Shown in pieces: positions 35,101 through 42,270 of a stretch of 64,000 nucleotides of DNA. A program made the translations under genes and the position numbers. The notes beneath the pieces are model-generated. The model had not been told where the DNA came from. It did not search any database and was given only the letters and a program-made list of their open reading frames with translations. The stretch's first letter is position 1, and every line of letters begins with the position of its first letter. The DNA comes from a virus: positions 1-64,000 of IMG/VR virus record IMGVR_UViG_3300050015_000481; one strand, written 5' to 3'.

Positions 35101-36480
35101 AAGAAAAATCCCAGCATGGATTTTATTAATGAGATAATAAGTACATATAGGAAACAGCATGAGAATGATGAAACGTTTGGTGGTAATGATTTTAATGAAA
35201 ATTTAAAAAATTCTGATAATCATAATGATTTATATGTAGAAAATGTTAACTTTGCAAAAAATGATTCGATGAATGAGAATGAAATAATGTCATTAGATGA
35301 TTTGCCTTTCAAAGATGATGTTGAACGTCAAGGCGGTAAGGTATATAGTGTTGGTGGTGCAGTAAGGGATAAATTTTTAGGTAAAGAATCTAAGGACTTG
35401 GATGTTATTGTTACTGGCATTCCACTTGATAAATTGGAGAGAATCATATCGAGATATGGTGTTGTTAACTCAGTTGGTAAATCATATGGTGTGTTGAAGT
35501 TCAAGCCACGTGGTGCTCCTGAAGACAGTGAAGATATTGATATTGTTATTCCACGTACAGATACCCCAACAGGCGGTGGTGGATATCAGGATTTTGATAT
35601 TCAATCAGATCATACCATACCACTTGAAAAAGATTTGGAACGTAGGGACTTTACCATTAATGCAATGGCAAGAGATAGAAATGGCGAAATAATTGACCCT
35701 TATGGTGGTCAGGAAGACCTGAAGAATAAAATTATTCGTGCAGTTAATCCCGAAGCATTTAGTGATGACCCACTGAGAATGTTACGTGCTGTGCAATTTG
35801 CATGCCGTTTCGGTTTTACTATTGAGCCACACACAATGAAAATGATCAAAGACAATGTTGCGGAAATCAAACGTATTTCTGCTGAAAGATACTTAATTGA
35901 ATTTGATAAGATCATTAAAAAGGGCAATATAGTAATGGGTGTTGAACTACTTATGGAAACAGGCTTGTTTTCACAGATATTTAATGCACAGCCAAAAAAT
36001 GTTACTCCTTTATTTGCCAAAGTTAAGACAATGGCTGAATTTCTTTATTTGCTTATGACTGGTTCTGTAAATAATCCTGCAGAATTCTATTTGGAACATT
36101 TTGCAAGTGATGAAGATGCAAAAAGAAGTAAGAACTACAAAGAGATTCGTGCACTTGAAACAGGATTTGAAAGCGGTGAAGCAACAAACTTAATCGAAGC
36201 ACGTTCAATTGCACATAATATGTATCTTATATTTCCACAAGTGTTGGAAAGCCAGATATTACCAAACATAATCAGGGTTGCATCGCAGGAATTACTTCAA
36301 GGTAAATATCCTAAGACTGTGAATGAATTGGCGGTTAATGGTAATGATTTAATGGAACTTGGTTTACAAGGTAAAGCAGTTGGTGATATGCAAAAATCAT
36401 TATTATTGAAGATTTATTCAAATAAAGTTATGAATAATAAAGAAGATTTACTATCTTTGGCGGGTCAAAATGGAAAATAA
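32155..36480 (+). CDS. Multidomain fusion: kinase-like, GNAT, zincin-like and CCA-adding nucleotidyltransferase
   Basis: 1441 residues. Domain order by eye: residues about 60-250, protein-kinase-like lobe (LGGGGNGRAFEI loop, VVLKLT strand, LYAILQEHI hinge); about 390-512, GNAT acetyltransferase (VGEVGIMDRG, IDKIFINKEFRGNDYA, LKAWYKSLGF); about 690-790, possible zincin (ILHEKLER and a downstream His/Glu); 1050-1300, class II nucleotidyltransferase of the tRNA CCA-adding/poly(A)-polymerase family with GGAVRDKFLG, DLDVIV, RRDFTINAMA and DPYGGQEDL, followed by helical body to the end. The last domain is very clear and fits the CCA-less tRNA in this window. The others are tentative. No stop or frameshift separates them. 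Confidence 0.75.
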   Translation: MVKLKIFELYNNADGNDDMLSDIGNVGMEVRQGMWTFMPDRVGDNSPAIQEDENFKSPQVDQGVLKNHAYARELAYTFARKIGIQITKDLGGGGNGRAFEISPEVVLKLTTDVSEVDAAIKTLREEPKHLAEIYGIYKLIDTEKNASLYAILQEHIQEKPLEKFREYNKIINAIMPSGLGLEDFFGLMRLPKKFNYSDLAEKAKLLLTDTPEANINEQDRKEAYNYLIALLDIRQELIDYGIKSTDYWTIANLGYDKGILKYFDVGGYVAPKPEIPKDHVVTLPEDGSAKFSTDNGIGQDDEPPYDNNDTSPSIENDLNANLNMREDLEYNHVSDATQDQYELDERQLSSMAGSSTVEVKQKCRLAGNGNTSTACNQGDIRNLNIKPLHESASLNIPENLSGYDSLKIMNGDQTVGEVGIMDRGVHGGNHYIAIDKIFINKEFRGNDYANDAMKLIFAYADKNNLIVTLTPDNIWGASVPKLKAWYKSLGFIENKGKKKDFQTMQLMYRLPKTPTNLNEDIDPKTINTNRRAIYSVITGKRKLAFGEVDKPLGQAIEKRGFGIIPVRMTSRHGMMSIVYNKDSYENARKLYEIAKTHGDYLTDNTASEAREIGRLLEYKEESIAEYIKQKYGDRALSTHEKSPEDFDDLSEDMDFWDLNDLNEENFPAFEKQIEKDEITHGLDKKVLYEQDDFKVCVVNGDAVRGNGFDEWVDGGHHYVDADLPKDEQKYAKFIPEDEIWIDDVFLSKPNDMAAIILHEKLERYLMKNYGIEYENAHTDYANKAEVVFRKLVKDGTGSLISQKIFDAFVNKFIQDHSDKKVHEGVADVAADKQFGIQQPHAGFEDKFNREENEEDVVFAGDTDGMIIIRNPKSWKNIYGYVRGIIDPEGNLYIQQKPVGIHFEMLEELNKLGLVDNEADWDEKLPTNFLTVQRYLRSNKILLGESNSPRYPEPRDPNSMFWSKIPPVEVAIPYYQAFLDKAKKKNPSMDFINEIISTYRKQHENDETFGGNDFNENLKNSDNHNDLYVENVNFAKNDSMNENEIMSLDDLPFKDDVERQGGKVYSVGGAVRDKFLGKESKDLDVIVTGIPLDKLERIISRYGVVNSVGKSYGVLKFKPRGAPEDSEDIDIVIPRTDTPTGGGGYQDFDIQSDHTIPLEKDLERRDFTINAMARDRNGEIIDPYGGQEDLKNKIIRAVNPEAFSDDPLRMLRAVQFACRFGFTIEPHTMKMIKDNVAEIKRISAERYLIEFDKIIKKGNIVMGVELLMETGLFSQIFNAQPKNVTPLFAKVKTMAEFLYLLMTGSVNNPAEFYLEHFASDEDAKRSKNYKEIRALETGFESGEATNLIEARSIAHNMYLIFPQVLESQILPNIIRVASQELLQGKYPKTVNELAVNGNDLMELGLQGKAVGDMQKSLLLKIYSNKVMNNKEDLLSLAGQNGK

Positions 36481-37411
36481 TAGAAAAGAAATATTGATTT
36501 GTAATGAATGTAATAAAGAATTTAATTCATTAAAAGGATTGAAAAATCATAATAGATACGGATGTAGTACCAAATTACATTCAAATTATTTTAAATATTG
36601 CCCAATATGTAATGAAATAATACATTATGAAAGTAAAACTAAATATGATTATGCAATTAAAAATGATTCAAAATGCCATAAATGTGGTAATATTGGTAGA
36701 GAAGTGTCTGAAAACACAAAAATTAAAACATCTAAAACATTAAAAGAAAAATATGATAATGGCACACTAATTCCAAACATGATAGGCGCACATTCAAATG
36801 AATCAAGAAAAAAACAATCTGCAAAGAGAAAGAATTGTAAGTTAACTGAATCGCATAAATTAAATATTTCGATTGGTTTAAATAAATCTGAAAATTTTAA
36901 AATATCCGTACATTCAAAAGAAAGAGGTAATAAAATTTCAAAAAAATTAACAAATAAAAAATTTTCAAAAGAACATATCATTAAACTTTCTGAATCACAT
37001 GCAAATGTTGCGAACGAAAATAATCCGTTTTATAATAAAAGTCATACTAATGAAGCTAAGAATAAAATGAGAATTAGTGCCATTGAAAGAATTAGATTAA
37101 ATAAGTTTGAAAATAATCAAATAGTGCCGTTTTATAACAAAAGAGGTTGTGAATATTTTAATAATCTAATGAAAATCAATAATTGTTTCATACAACACGC
37201 TGAAAATGGTGGTGAATTTTATATTAAGAAATTAGGATATTTTGTTGATGGATATGACGAAAAAAACAATATTGTTTATGAATGGGATGAAAAACGTCAT
37301 TTTCAAAAAGGTAAATTAATTGAAAGGGATATTATTAGAGAAAATGAAATTACCAATTTACTAAAATGTGCTTTTATTAGAATTAAAGAAAGTGAGGTAA
37401 ATAATGATTAA
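36470..37411 (+). CDS. Homing-type endonuclease with zinc fingers and NUMOD3-like repeats
   Basis: 313 residues. N-terminal zinc modules (CNECNKEF...H, then CPIC...CHKCG), a central run of NUMOD3-like units (TKIKTSKTLKEKYDNG, SRKKQSAKRKN, AKNKMRISAIERI), and a C-terminal EDxHD/PD-(D/E)XK-like nuclease (GYFVDGYDEKNNIVYEWDEKRHF, then an ERDIIRENEI helix and CAFIRIKE). The start overlaps the fusion gene's stop by 11 nt and the end overlaps the next start by 8 nt, so it is embedded in an operon without disrupting neighbours. Confidence 0.78.
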   Translation: MENNRKEILICNECNKEFNSLKGLKNHNRYGCSTKLHSNYFKYCPICNEIIHYESKTKYDYAIKNDSKCHKCGNIGREVSENTKIKTSKTLKEKYDNGTLIPNMIGAHSNESRKKQSAKRKNCKLTESHKLNISIGLNKSENFKISVHSKERGNKISKKLTNKKFSKEHIIKLSESHANVANENNPFYNKSHTNEAKNKMRISAIERIRLNKFENNQIVPFYNKRGCEYFNNLMKINNCFIQHAENGGEFYIKKLGYFVDGYDEKNNIVYEWDEKRHFQKGKLIERDIIRENEITNLLKCAFIRIKESEVNND

Positions 37412-38009
37412 GAAAATTATAGTTGAGGAAATTAAAAAATTTTTCTTAAATGAATTTGCTTATCCTGAAATGAGACCAGAAGAAAAGAATACTTGGGACA
37501 TAAATGGAGAAAATGTTGACATTAATTTCTTTGTACATAAATATGATGAATGGAATCATCAGGGTGGTGAAAATAGTGGTTATAAAGACCCTTCAGAAGC
37601 ATCAGTGTTAGAATTTATAGAGAATAACTATGAAGATTTTACACATGATGAAAAATTAAAAAAAGAGTTGCTTTGGGCATTGACAGATCGAGAAGTTTTA
37701 AATGAGAATGAATCTAAATATAATAAAGAAAAAGAAGCATTAATGAAATCAAAAAGTATTGATGCTGAAATGAAAGAAAAGATTCTAAAATATTTTACTG
37801 CTGGTTCAACATATAAAGAAGGTGGACATGTACATGGTTTAAGCAAGCCAAAAGAATTAATGGACAAAACATCTAAAACAGAAGGTGTTAGTATGGGTGC
37901 AGATAAAGACGGATTCTTTGTATATACACATCGTCAAAGGTCTAAGTCATATGAATCACCCGAAAAAATATCAATAAAAGACATTGAATTTACTGAAAGT
38001 ACTGGCTAA
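37404..38009 (+). CDS. Hypothetical protein
   Basis: 201 residues, acidic, mixed helical. A Gly/His patch (GSTYKEGGHVHGLSKPKELM) and a C-terminal DGFFVYTHRQRSKSYESPEKI strand pair are the only distinctive parts; the latter recalls small domains that end phage fusion proteins. It shares its last base with the next ATG. Family not recognised. Confidence 0.5.
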   Translation: MIKKIIVEEIKKFFLNEFAYPEMRPEEKNTWDINGENVDINFFVHKYDEWNHQGGENSGYKDPSEASVLEFIENNYEDFTHDEKLKKELLWALTDREVLNENESKYNKEKEALMKSKSIDAEMKEKILKYFTAGSTYKEGGHVHGLSKPKELMDKTSKTEGVSMGADKDGFFVYTHRQRSKSYESPEKISIKDIEFTESTG

Positions 38010-38665
38010 TGAAAAAAGAAAAATTACTTAAAGAACAACAACGCAATAAATTACTCGAAGATTCGGGCATAAATCTTGTTCAAAATGCAAATTTATTGTC
38101 AATTGATATTCAACCAGAATATCAAAATGCATTTAATTTTCAATTGAGTAATTATATACGATTTTTAAATAGAAATTTTGATACTATGAATTCTCTTACA
38201 TTTTTATATAATGGTGAGAATACTGTTGGTGGCGTAAGTGAAGGAGAATATAAAATGTGGTTAATAGAAAATGGTATTAAAGAATCAATACTTGATTATG
38301 CCAGATTTTACGATAAAGGTTATGCATTTTTCAGAAGCTGTATGGATGATGGTCATGATGAAAAAGAAATTGTTAACTTAGTAAAATATATGATTAAACA
38401 TGACATTAACGATAGTAGAGACATTGATGAAGAAATGTGGCAAGGTTTTATGACAGAATATGGATATGATTCAAGTGATGTTCGTGATTTTCTTGAACCA
38501 GCACAGGATTGCATTAATATACCAGATTTAATGGATTACTTACAAAAATTTTCTGGAAAAATAGTTATATGTGGCGGTGGAATAAACCAATGCTTTAAAG
38601 AAGTAGAAATTGCTTTAAATGCATTGGAAAAAATTTATAATGTTTTAACAAAATTTACTTATTAA
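38009..38665 (+). CDS. Hypothetical protein, isochorismatase-like strand pattern
   Basis: 218 residues. LLSIDIQPEYQNAF near the start and KIVICGGGINQCFKEVEIAL near the end are spaced and shaped like the first strand Asp and the Cys-containing strand-helix of cysteine hydrolases (isochorismatase fold), and IDxQxEY fits that family's catalytic Asp strand. The middle is unlike the family. I offer it as a weak similarity; it could be an unrelated alpha/beta protein. Confidence 0.45.
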   Translation: MKKEKLLKEQQRNKLLEDSGINLVQNANLLSIDIQPEYQNAFNFQLSNYIRFLNRNFDTMNSLTFLYNGENTVGGVSEGEYKMWLIENGIKESILDYARFYDKGYAFFRSCMDDGHDEKEIVNLVKYMIKHDINDSRDIDEEMWQGFMTEYGYDSSDVRDFLEPAQDCINIPDLMDYLQKFSGKIVICGGGINQCFKEVEIALNALEKIYNVLTKFTY

Positions 38666-38705
38666 TTTTATTATTGTATAAGTGTGAGTTACTAAATCCT
38701 ATAAA

Positions 38706-38713
38706 GTATTTAT
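38706..38713 (+). promoter_or_regulatory. GTATTTAT promoter-like element
   Basis: Ends only 1 nt before the ATG at 38715 but 37 nt before the in-frame ATG at 38751, favouring the later start or a leaderless message. Confidence 0.5.
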
Positions 38714-38714
38714 T

Positions 38715-38858
38715 ATGAAAAGCAAAGACAAAACAAAAACAGTTACACCAATGGATGTAGCAAGATTTGTTGGTGCTGAAAAAGACTATCAAGATGTTTT
38801 AAATAAGAATAGGGGTGCTTTGGTTGAAAATTTTTATAGCTTATTGAAAAAATTATGA
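38715..38858 (+). CDS. Small basic protein (47 residues, or 35 from 38751)
   Basis: A short open frame that begins right after the promoter element and ends in a 4-nt ATGA overlap with the 2H phosphoesterase gene, a typical coupled arrangement. The sequence starts MKSKDKTKTVTPMDVARFVG and ends in a FYSLLKKL helix. Because the promoter core would lie almost on the first ATG, the internal Met at 38751 is the better start. No homologue recognised. Confidence 0.5.
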   Translation: MKSKDKTKTVTPMDVARFVGAEKDYQDVLNKNRGALVENFYSLLKKL

Positions 38859-39238
38859 GTAATATTTCTTATAGTGCAGTAGTTCTTGATGAAAGTTCAA
38901 GAAACCGATTAATCAGAAGATTCGAGTCATTAATACCCGAAGGCTGGGAAGTTGTTGCACATCATGCCACAATAAAGTTGGGCGAACTTGACCCAAATGA
39001 AAAATGGATGATTAATGAAGAAATTACATTGAGTGTAAATGATTTTGCAATGGATGATAAGGTTATGGCAGTTGGTGTTAGTGGCTCTGAAAGCCACAAT
39101 GCCAAGCCACATATAACCATTGCTGTAAATCGACAAGCGGGTGGTAAACCAATGATGTCGAATAAATTAATTGACTGGAAAAAAATAAGAGTTCCCTTGG
39201 TGATAAGAGGAATCGTGACTGAAGTTGAATATAAGTAA
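38855..39238 (+). CDS. 2H phosphoesterase (LigT/tRNA-ligase-CPD-like)
   Basis: 127 residues with two HxT motifs: HATIKLGE (about residue 32) and HITIAVN (about 88), preceded by strands as in the 2H phosphoesterase fold. Members hydrolyse 2',3'-cyclic phosphates at RNA ends, act on 2'-5' bonds, or in phages (Acb1) cleave cyclic oligonucleotide signals of CBASS immunity. The short length matches a minimal tRNA-ligase phosphodiesterase domain. Neighbouring genes encode a nuclease-like and a HAD repair-type protein, so RNA end repair is the simplest reading; anti-defence is the alternative. Confidence 0.68.
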   Translation: MSNISYSAVVLDESSRNRLIRRFESLIPEGWEVVAHHATIKLGELDPNEKWMINEEITLSVNDFAMDDKVMAVGVSGSESHNAKPHITIAVNRQAGGKPMMSNKLIDWKKIRVPLVIRGIVTEVEYK

Positions 39239-39239
39239 A

Positions 39240-39836
39240 ATGAGTAATGATGAGTATGTTGCAAAAAAACAGCAAAAAGATTTTGAAGAAGGTAAAAAAC
39301 CACAAAAATTATTCGCAGATTTAATGCAGAAGAACGGGTTTCGCTGTTATAGCGCAACCAGTTATCAAGATAAATATGAACATTGGGATATCCTGACTGT
39401 TGAAGACCTTGGAAATGGTACGAAAGTTTTTGAACGTTCGGACATAAAAGGTCTAAAGAACTGTGTAAAAGAAGGTTTCGAATGGATGGAATTACAAACA
39501 ATCGATGGAAGAATGGGTTGGTTGTATTCGGAATTTACAGATAATATAATATTTGAAATTGAAGATTGCTTTCTTTTCATAAAAAGAGCAGAATTACTTC
39601 CAATCATTGTAGCAAATGTAGCAAAGATGGACAAATTGGATGAAGAAGATGGGGAACGTCCACCAGTAGTTCATGTGATAAAAGACGGTCTTAAATATTA
39701 TCAGAGGTACTGTAGAATATTGTGGGGTAATACAGATATAACTGTTATGTCACCATTTACGGATTTTCAGCATTTAATTTATATGAAACTATATAAAGCA
39801 GACGGTAAAATAGAAAAATTTAATAGAAAACAATGA
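39240..39836 (+). CDS. PD-(D/E)XK-like nuclease candidate
   Basis: 198 residues from 39240, chosen because the ATG at 39225 lies inside the upstream gene. KLFADLMQKNGF, then HWDILTVEDLG, ERSDIKGLK and WMELQTIDGRMGWLY suggest a restriction-like fold with acidic residues before an IKG strand, but a full E/D-EXK set is not certain. Starts 1 nt after the 2H gene and its TGA overlaps the ATG of the split HAD gene, so the original operon was 2H, nuclease, HAD. Confidence 0.45.
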   Translation: MSNDEYVAKKQQKDFEEGKKPQKLFADLMQKNGFRCYSATSYQDKYEHWDILTVEDLGNGTKVFERSDIKGLKNCVKEGFEWMELQTIDGRMGWLYSEFTDNIIFEIEDCFLFIKRAELLPIIVANVAKMDKLDEEDGERPPVVHVIKDGLKYYQRYCRILWGNTDITVMSPFTDFQHLIYMKLYKADGKIEKFNRKQ

Positions 39837-39855
39837 AAAGATTGGCAGTATTTGA
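39833..39855 (+). pseudogene. Orphan 5' stub of the HAD gene
   Basis: ATG at 39833, overlapping the upstream stop as ATGA, encodes MKRLAVFD and then runs into the 3' end of the leftward endonuclease, whose stop codon begins at 39856. The same KRLxVFD segment reappears, recoded, at the start of the intact gene at 40915. This is the left junction of an insertion that separated a gene from its original start. Confidence 0.7.
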
Positions 39856-40866
39856 TTATATGTACTTAAAAGAATATCCTTTACAATGTTTTCTATCCCC
39901 CCTAGTAACTCTTTGTATACTTTCATATTTTACATTAATTTTATTGGATGCTTCATGTATATTATTAAATGTTTTAATATAATTATTTGATATATAATCA
40001 TACATTTCTATTTTACGTAAATTTGGGGTTCTATCATACGTTCCTATTTTATATTCTTTAAGTGTTTGGAATAAATTATATTTTCTTGTAAGTCTAAGAT
40101 TTTCGGAATCTTCGTAAATATTATTTTTTAATATTAAAAGGTCTTTATATGAATTATATTTTAGTACTACAAGCCTATTATTATTTGAAGAATATTTGGT
40201 GATACTTACTTTAGTGTTTGATAAACCATATAAATTAAAACTTTTCTTTATCTCAGTAATTAAATTTTCTGAACCGATAATTGAAAAACATAATGCACCA
40301 TTCTTTCTCTTTTTTTCTTTATTAATTGATCCATCCCCATCGAAAACACCACGTATGAAGTGCCAAAAATATTCTTGAGGTATGTCAGGCATTATACAAT
40401 TAAATGACTTATTTGAGTGAACACCTAATTTATTGAGATCATTAACAATTTCTTTAGATGCTATTTGTAGAGAATAGCGTGTATATGTTTTATTGGTTCT
40501 TTTATCAAAGACATTATATTTGGCTAATTTATGCTCGGATTTAATTTCCCTTTTTAACATATCAACTAACTCGATGTCTCTTGAAGTTAAAACTAACTTA
40601 TATCGGTTATCAACATATCCATCAGATATAATCAAGCCCAATAAATATGCTTTATTTTTAGCATTAATAATTTTGAAAAATTCGGTATTAATTTTATATC
40701 TTCTATTATTACCGTCATGTGATTTATTGTTTATTGTGTATCCATGCTTTTTTAATTGATATTTAATGGTTGAATACGAAACATTAATAATTTTTGAAAT
40801 TTTTGTTATTGTATAATTTTCATTAAAATAATAATGAGCAATTTGATTAATATCATATTTATTCAT
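39856..40866 (-). CDS. LAGLIDADG homing endonuclease with helix-turn-helix
   Basis: 336 residues on the minus strand; the start MNKYDINQ (40866) is preferred over 40932 because the promoter element lies between them. An N-terminal HTH (ITKISKIINVSYSTIKYQLKKHG) is followed by two LAGLIDADG motifs, YLLGLIISDGYVD and HFIRGVFDGDGSIN, whose Asp residues bind metal. The C-terminal NUMOD1-like unit ends with GYSFKYI. A single-chain enzyme that cuts a long site. It has split the HAD gene between codon 8 and the new start at 40915. Confidence 0.88.
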   Translation of the reverse strand: MNKYDINQIAHYYFNENYTITKISKIINVSYSTIKYQLKKHGYTINNKSHDGNNRRYKINTEFFKIINAKNKAYLLGLIISDGYVDNRYKLVLTSRDIELVDMLKREIKSEHKLAKYNVFDKRTNKTYTRYSLQIASKEIVNDLNKLGVHSNKSFNCIMPDIPQEYFWHFIRGVFDGDGSINKEKKRKNGALCFSIIGSENLITEIKKSFNLYGLSNTKVSITKYSSNNNRLVVLKYNSYKDLLILKNNIYEDSENLRLTRKYNLFQTLKEYKIGTYDRTPNLRKIEMYDYISNNYIKTFNNIHEASNKINVKYESIQRVTRGDRKHCKGYSFKYI

Positions 40867-40872
40867 ATCTTT

Positions 40873-40889
40873 GTATTTATAATAAATAC
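40873..40889. promoter_or_regulatory. Bidirectional palindromic GTATTTAT element
   Basis: GTATTTATaATAAATAC is a perfect inverted repeat with one central base. The right-facing half is 34 nt before the HAD ATG at 40915 and the left-facing half 15 nt before the endonuclease start at 40866, so one site could fire both ways, or the two halves exclude each other. Confidence 0.6.
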
Positions 40890-40914
40890 TTATAATTTCG
40901 AATAATATAACCTT

Positions 40915-41511
40915 ATGACTACGGAAAAACACAAAAATACAATTAAACGCCTCAGTGTCTTTGATCTGGATGCGACAATTCTTGACACTCCAACACCAGA
41001 AGAAGGAAAAAAAATATGGGAAAAATATTACAAAAAGCCATTTTCATATAAGGGTTGGTGGAGTAAGCCAGAGAGCCTTGATACTGAAGTATTCGATATT
41101 AAACCTTTTCCAGCAGTTCTGGCAGAACTTAATAAAGAAAAAGCAACACCTGACACTGCTGTTATTATCTTAACATCAAGAGTGGAAAGATTACGTCCAC
41201 AGGTTGAGAACGTGCTTAAACTCAATAATATTTCCGTAGATGATGTTCTATTGAAAAATAGTAATGAAGATAAGGGTGATATTATTTTAAAAATCTCAGT
41301 TTATAATCCAGACCTTCGAGAAATCGTAGTGTATGATGACTTTATGGAAAAAAATGAAGCTAAGATTCAGGAATATACGAAAATCATCGGTGAATTATCA
41401 CCAGAGATTCAATATACTTTGTATTATGTTGACAACGGTAGGATTACTTTACTGGAATCCACTAATATAATATTGAAAATGATATCAGATGAAATTCGAA
41501 AATTAATTTAA
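40915..41511 (+). CDS. HAD phosphatase, Swiss-Army-Knife RNA-repair type
   Basis: 198 residues. HAD motif I FDLDATILDTP near residue 20, a GWWSKPESLD segment typical of the HAD_SAK family, motif II strand IILTSR, and an acidic motif IV (VVYDDFMEKN). These domains occur in multi-enzyme RNA end-repair proteins, where they are thought to remove phosphates. The first 15 codons (MTTEKHKNTI) replace the original start; KRLSVFD matches the stub KRLAVFD at 39836. Motif residues are intact, so the gene should still work after the endonuclease insertion. Confidence 0.78.
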   Translation: MTTEKHKNTIKRLSVFDLDATILDTPTPEEGKKIWEKYYKKPFSYKGWWSKPESLDTEVFDIKPFPAVLAELNKEKATPDTAVIILTSRVERLRPQVENVLKLNNISVDDVLLKNSNEDKGDIILKISVYNPDLREIVVYDDFMEKNEAKIQEYTKIIGELSPEIQYTLYYVDNGRITLLESTNIILKMISDEIRKLI

Positions 41512-41513
41512 AC

Positions 41514-41521
41514 GTATTTAT
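41514..41521 (+). promoter_or_regulatory. GTATTTAT promoter-like element
   Basis: 14 nt before the endonuclease ATG at 41536; the next gene (42267) lacks its own element. Confidence 0.6.
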
Positions 41522-41535
41522 AGTAAAATATTTGA

Positions 41536-42270
41536 ATGGGACTATGCTCAAATAAGGAAAAATTTATTATTGCTGCACAAATAAAGCATAATAGCAAATA
41601 TGACTATTCCAAAGTAGTATATGTTGGTAACAAAGATAAAATAACAATTATTTGTCCTAAACATGGTGAATTTTCACAGAGACCAAATGATCATTTAACT
41701 GGATATGGCTGTAAGAAATGCCAATACGAAAAAATCTCAAAAGAAAATAAATTTACAAATAATATTTTTATTGAAAAGGCAAATAAAAAACATAATAATA
41801 CATATGATTATTCATTAGTTAAATATAATGGATATGAAAATAAAATTACTATTATTTGTAAAAAGCATGGTGAGTTTAATCAATCGCCACATGCACATTT
41901 GGGTGGCGCAGGATGCCCTAAATGTAAAGAATCTTTTGGTGAGAAAAAAATTGCAGAAATCTTATTAAAATATAATATTCAATTTGAAAGAGAGAAAACA
42001 TTTAAAGATTTAAAATACAGAGCTAACTTATATTATGATTTTTATTTACCAAATCATAAAGTATTTATTGAATATCATGGAATACAACATTTTGCGCCAG
42101 TAAAATTTTTTGGCGGTAAAAATGCGCTTATTGAAACAAGAAAACGTGATATAATTAAATTGAAGTATGCTATAAATAATAATTATTTGTTAATTTCATT
42201 ATATAATATTCCAATAAAACATATGGATGAATTATTAACGAAAGCATTAAACTATAAATCAATAATATGA
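41536..42270 (+). CDS. Homing-type endonuclease, two DUF723-like zinc modules plus EDxHD nuclease
   Basis: 244 residues. Two tandem zinc modules of the type KHNxKYDYSxVxYxGxxxKITIICxKHGEF...HLxGxGCxKC, followed by a VSR-like nuclease (YYDFYLPNHKVFIEYHGIQHF, then the RDIIKLKYA helix). In the catalytic strand, EYHG replaces the EYDG seen in the relatives at 5348 and 61688, so Asp is changed to His; activity may be altered. It overlaps the next ATG by 4 nt. Confidence 0.8.
   Translation: MGLCSNKEKFIIAAQIKHNSKYDYSKVVYVGNKDKITIICPKHGEFSQRPNDHLTGYGCKKCQYEKISKENKFTNNIFIEKANKKHNNTYDYSLVKYNGYENKITIICKKHGEFNQSPHAHLGGAGCPKCKESFGEKKIAEILLKYNIQFEREKTFKDLKYRANLYYDFYLPNHKVFIEYHGIQHFAPVKFFGGKNALIETRKRDIIKLKYAINNNYLLISLYNIPIKHMDELLTKALNYKSII

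Noticed and set aside
40867-40932. Longer start for the leftward LAGLIDADG gene
   Set aside because: It would place the minus-strand promoter element inside the gene and overlap the HAD start; MNKYDINQ at 40866 fits the usual spacing.
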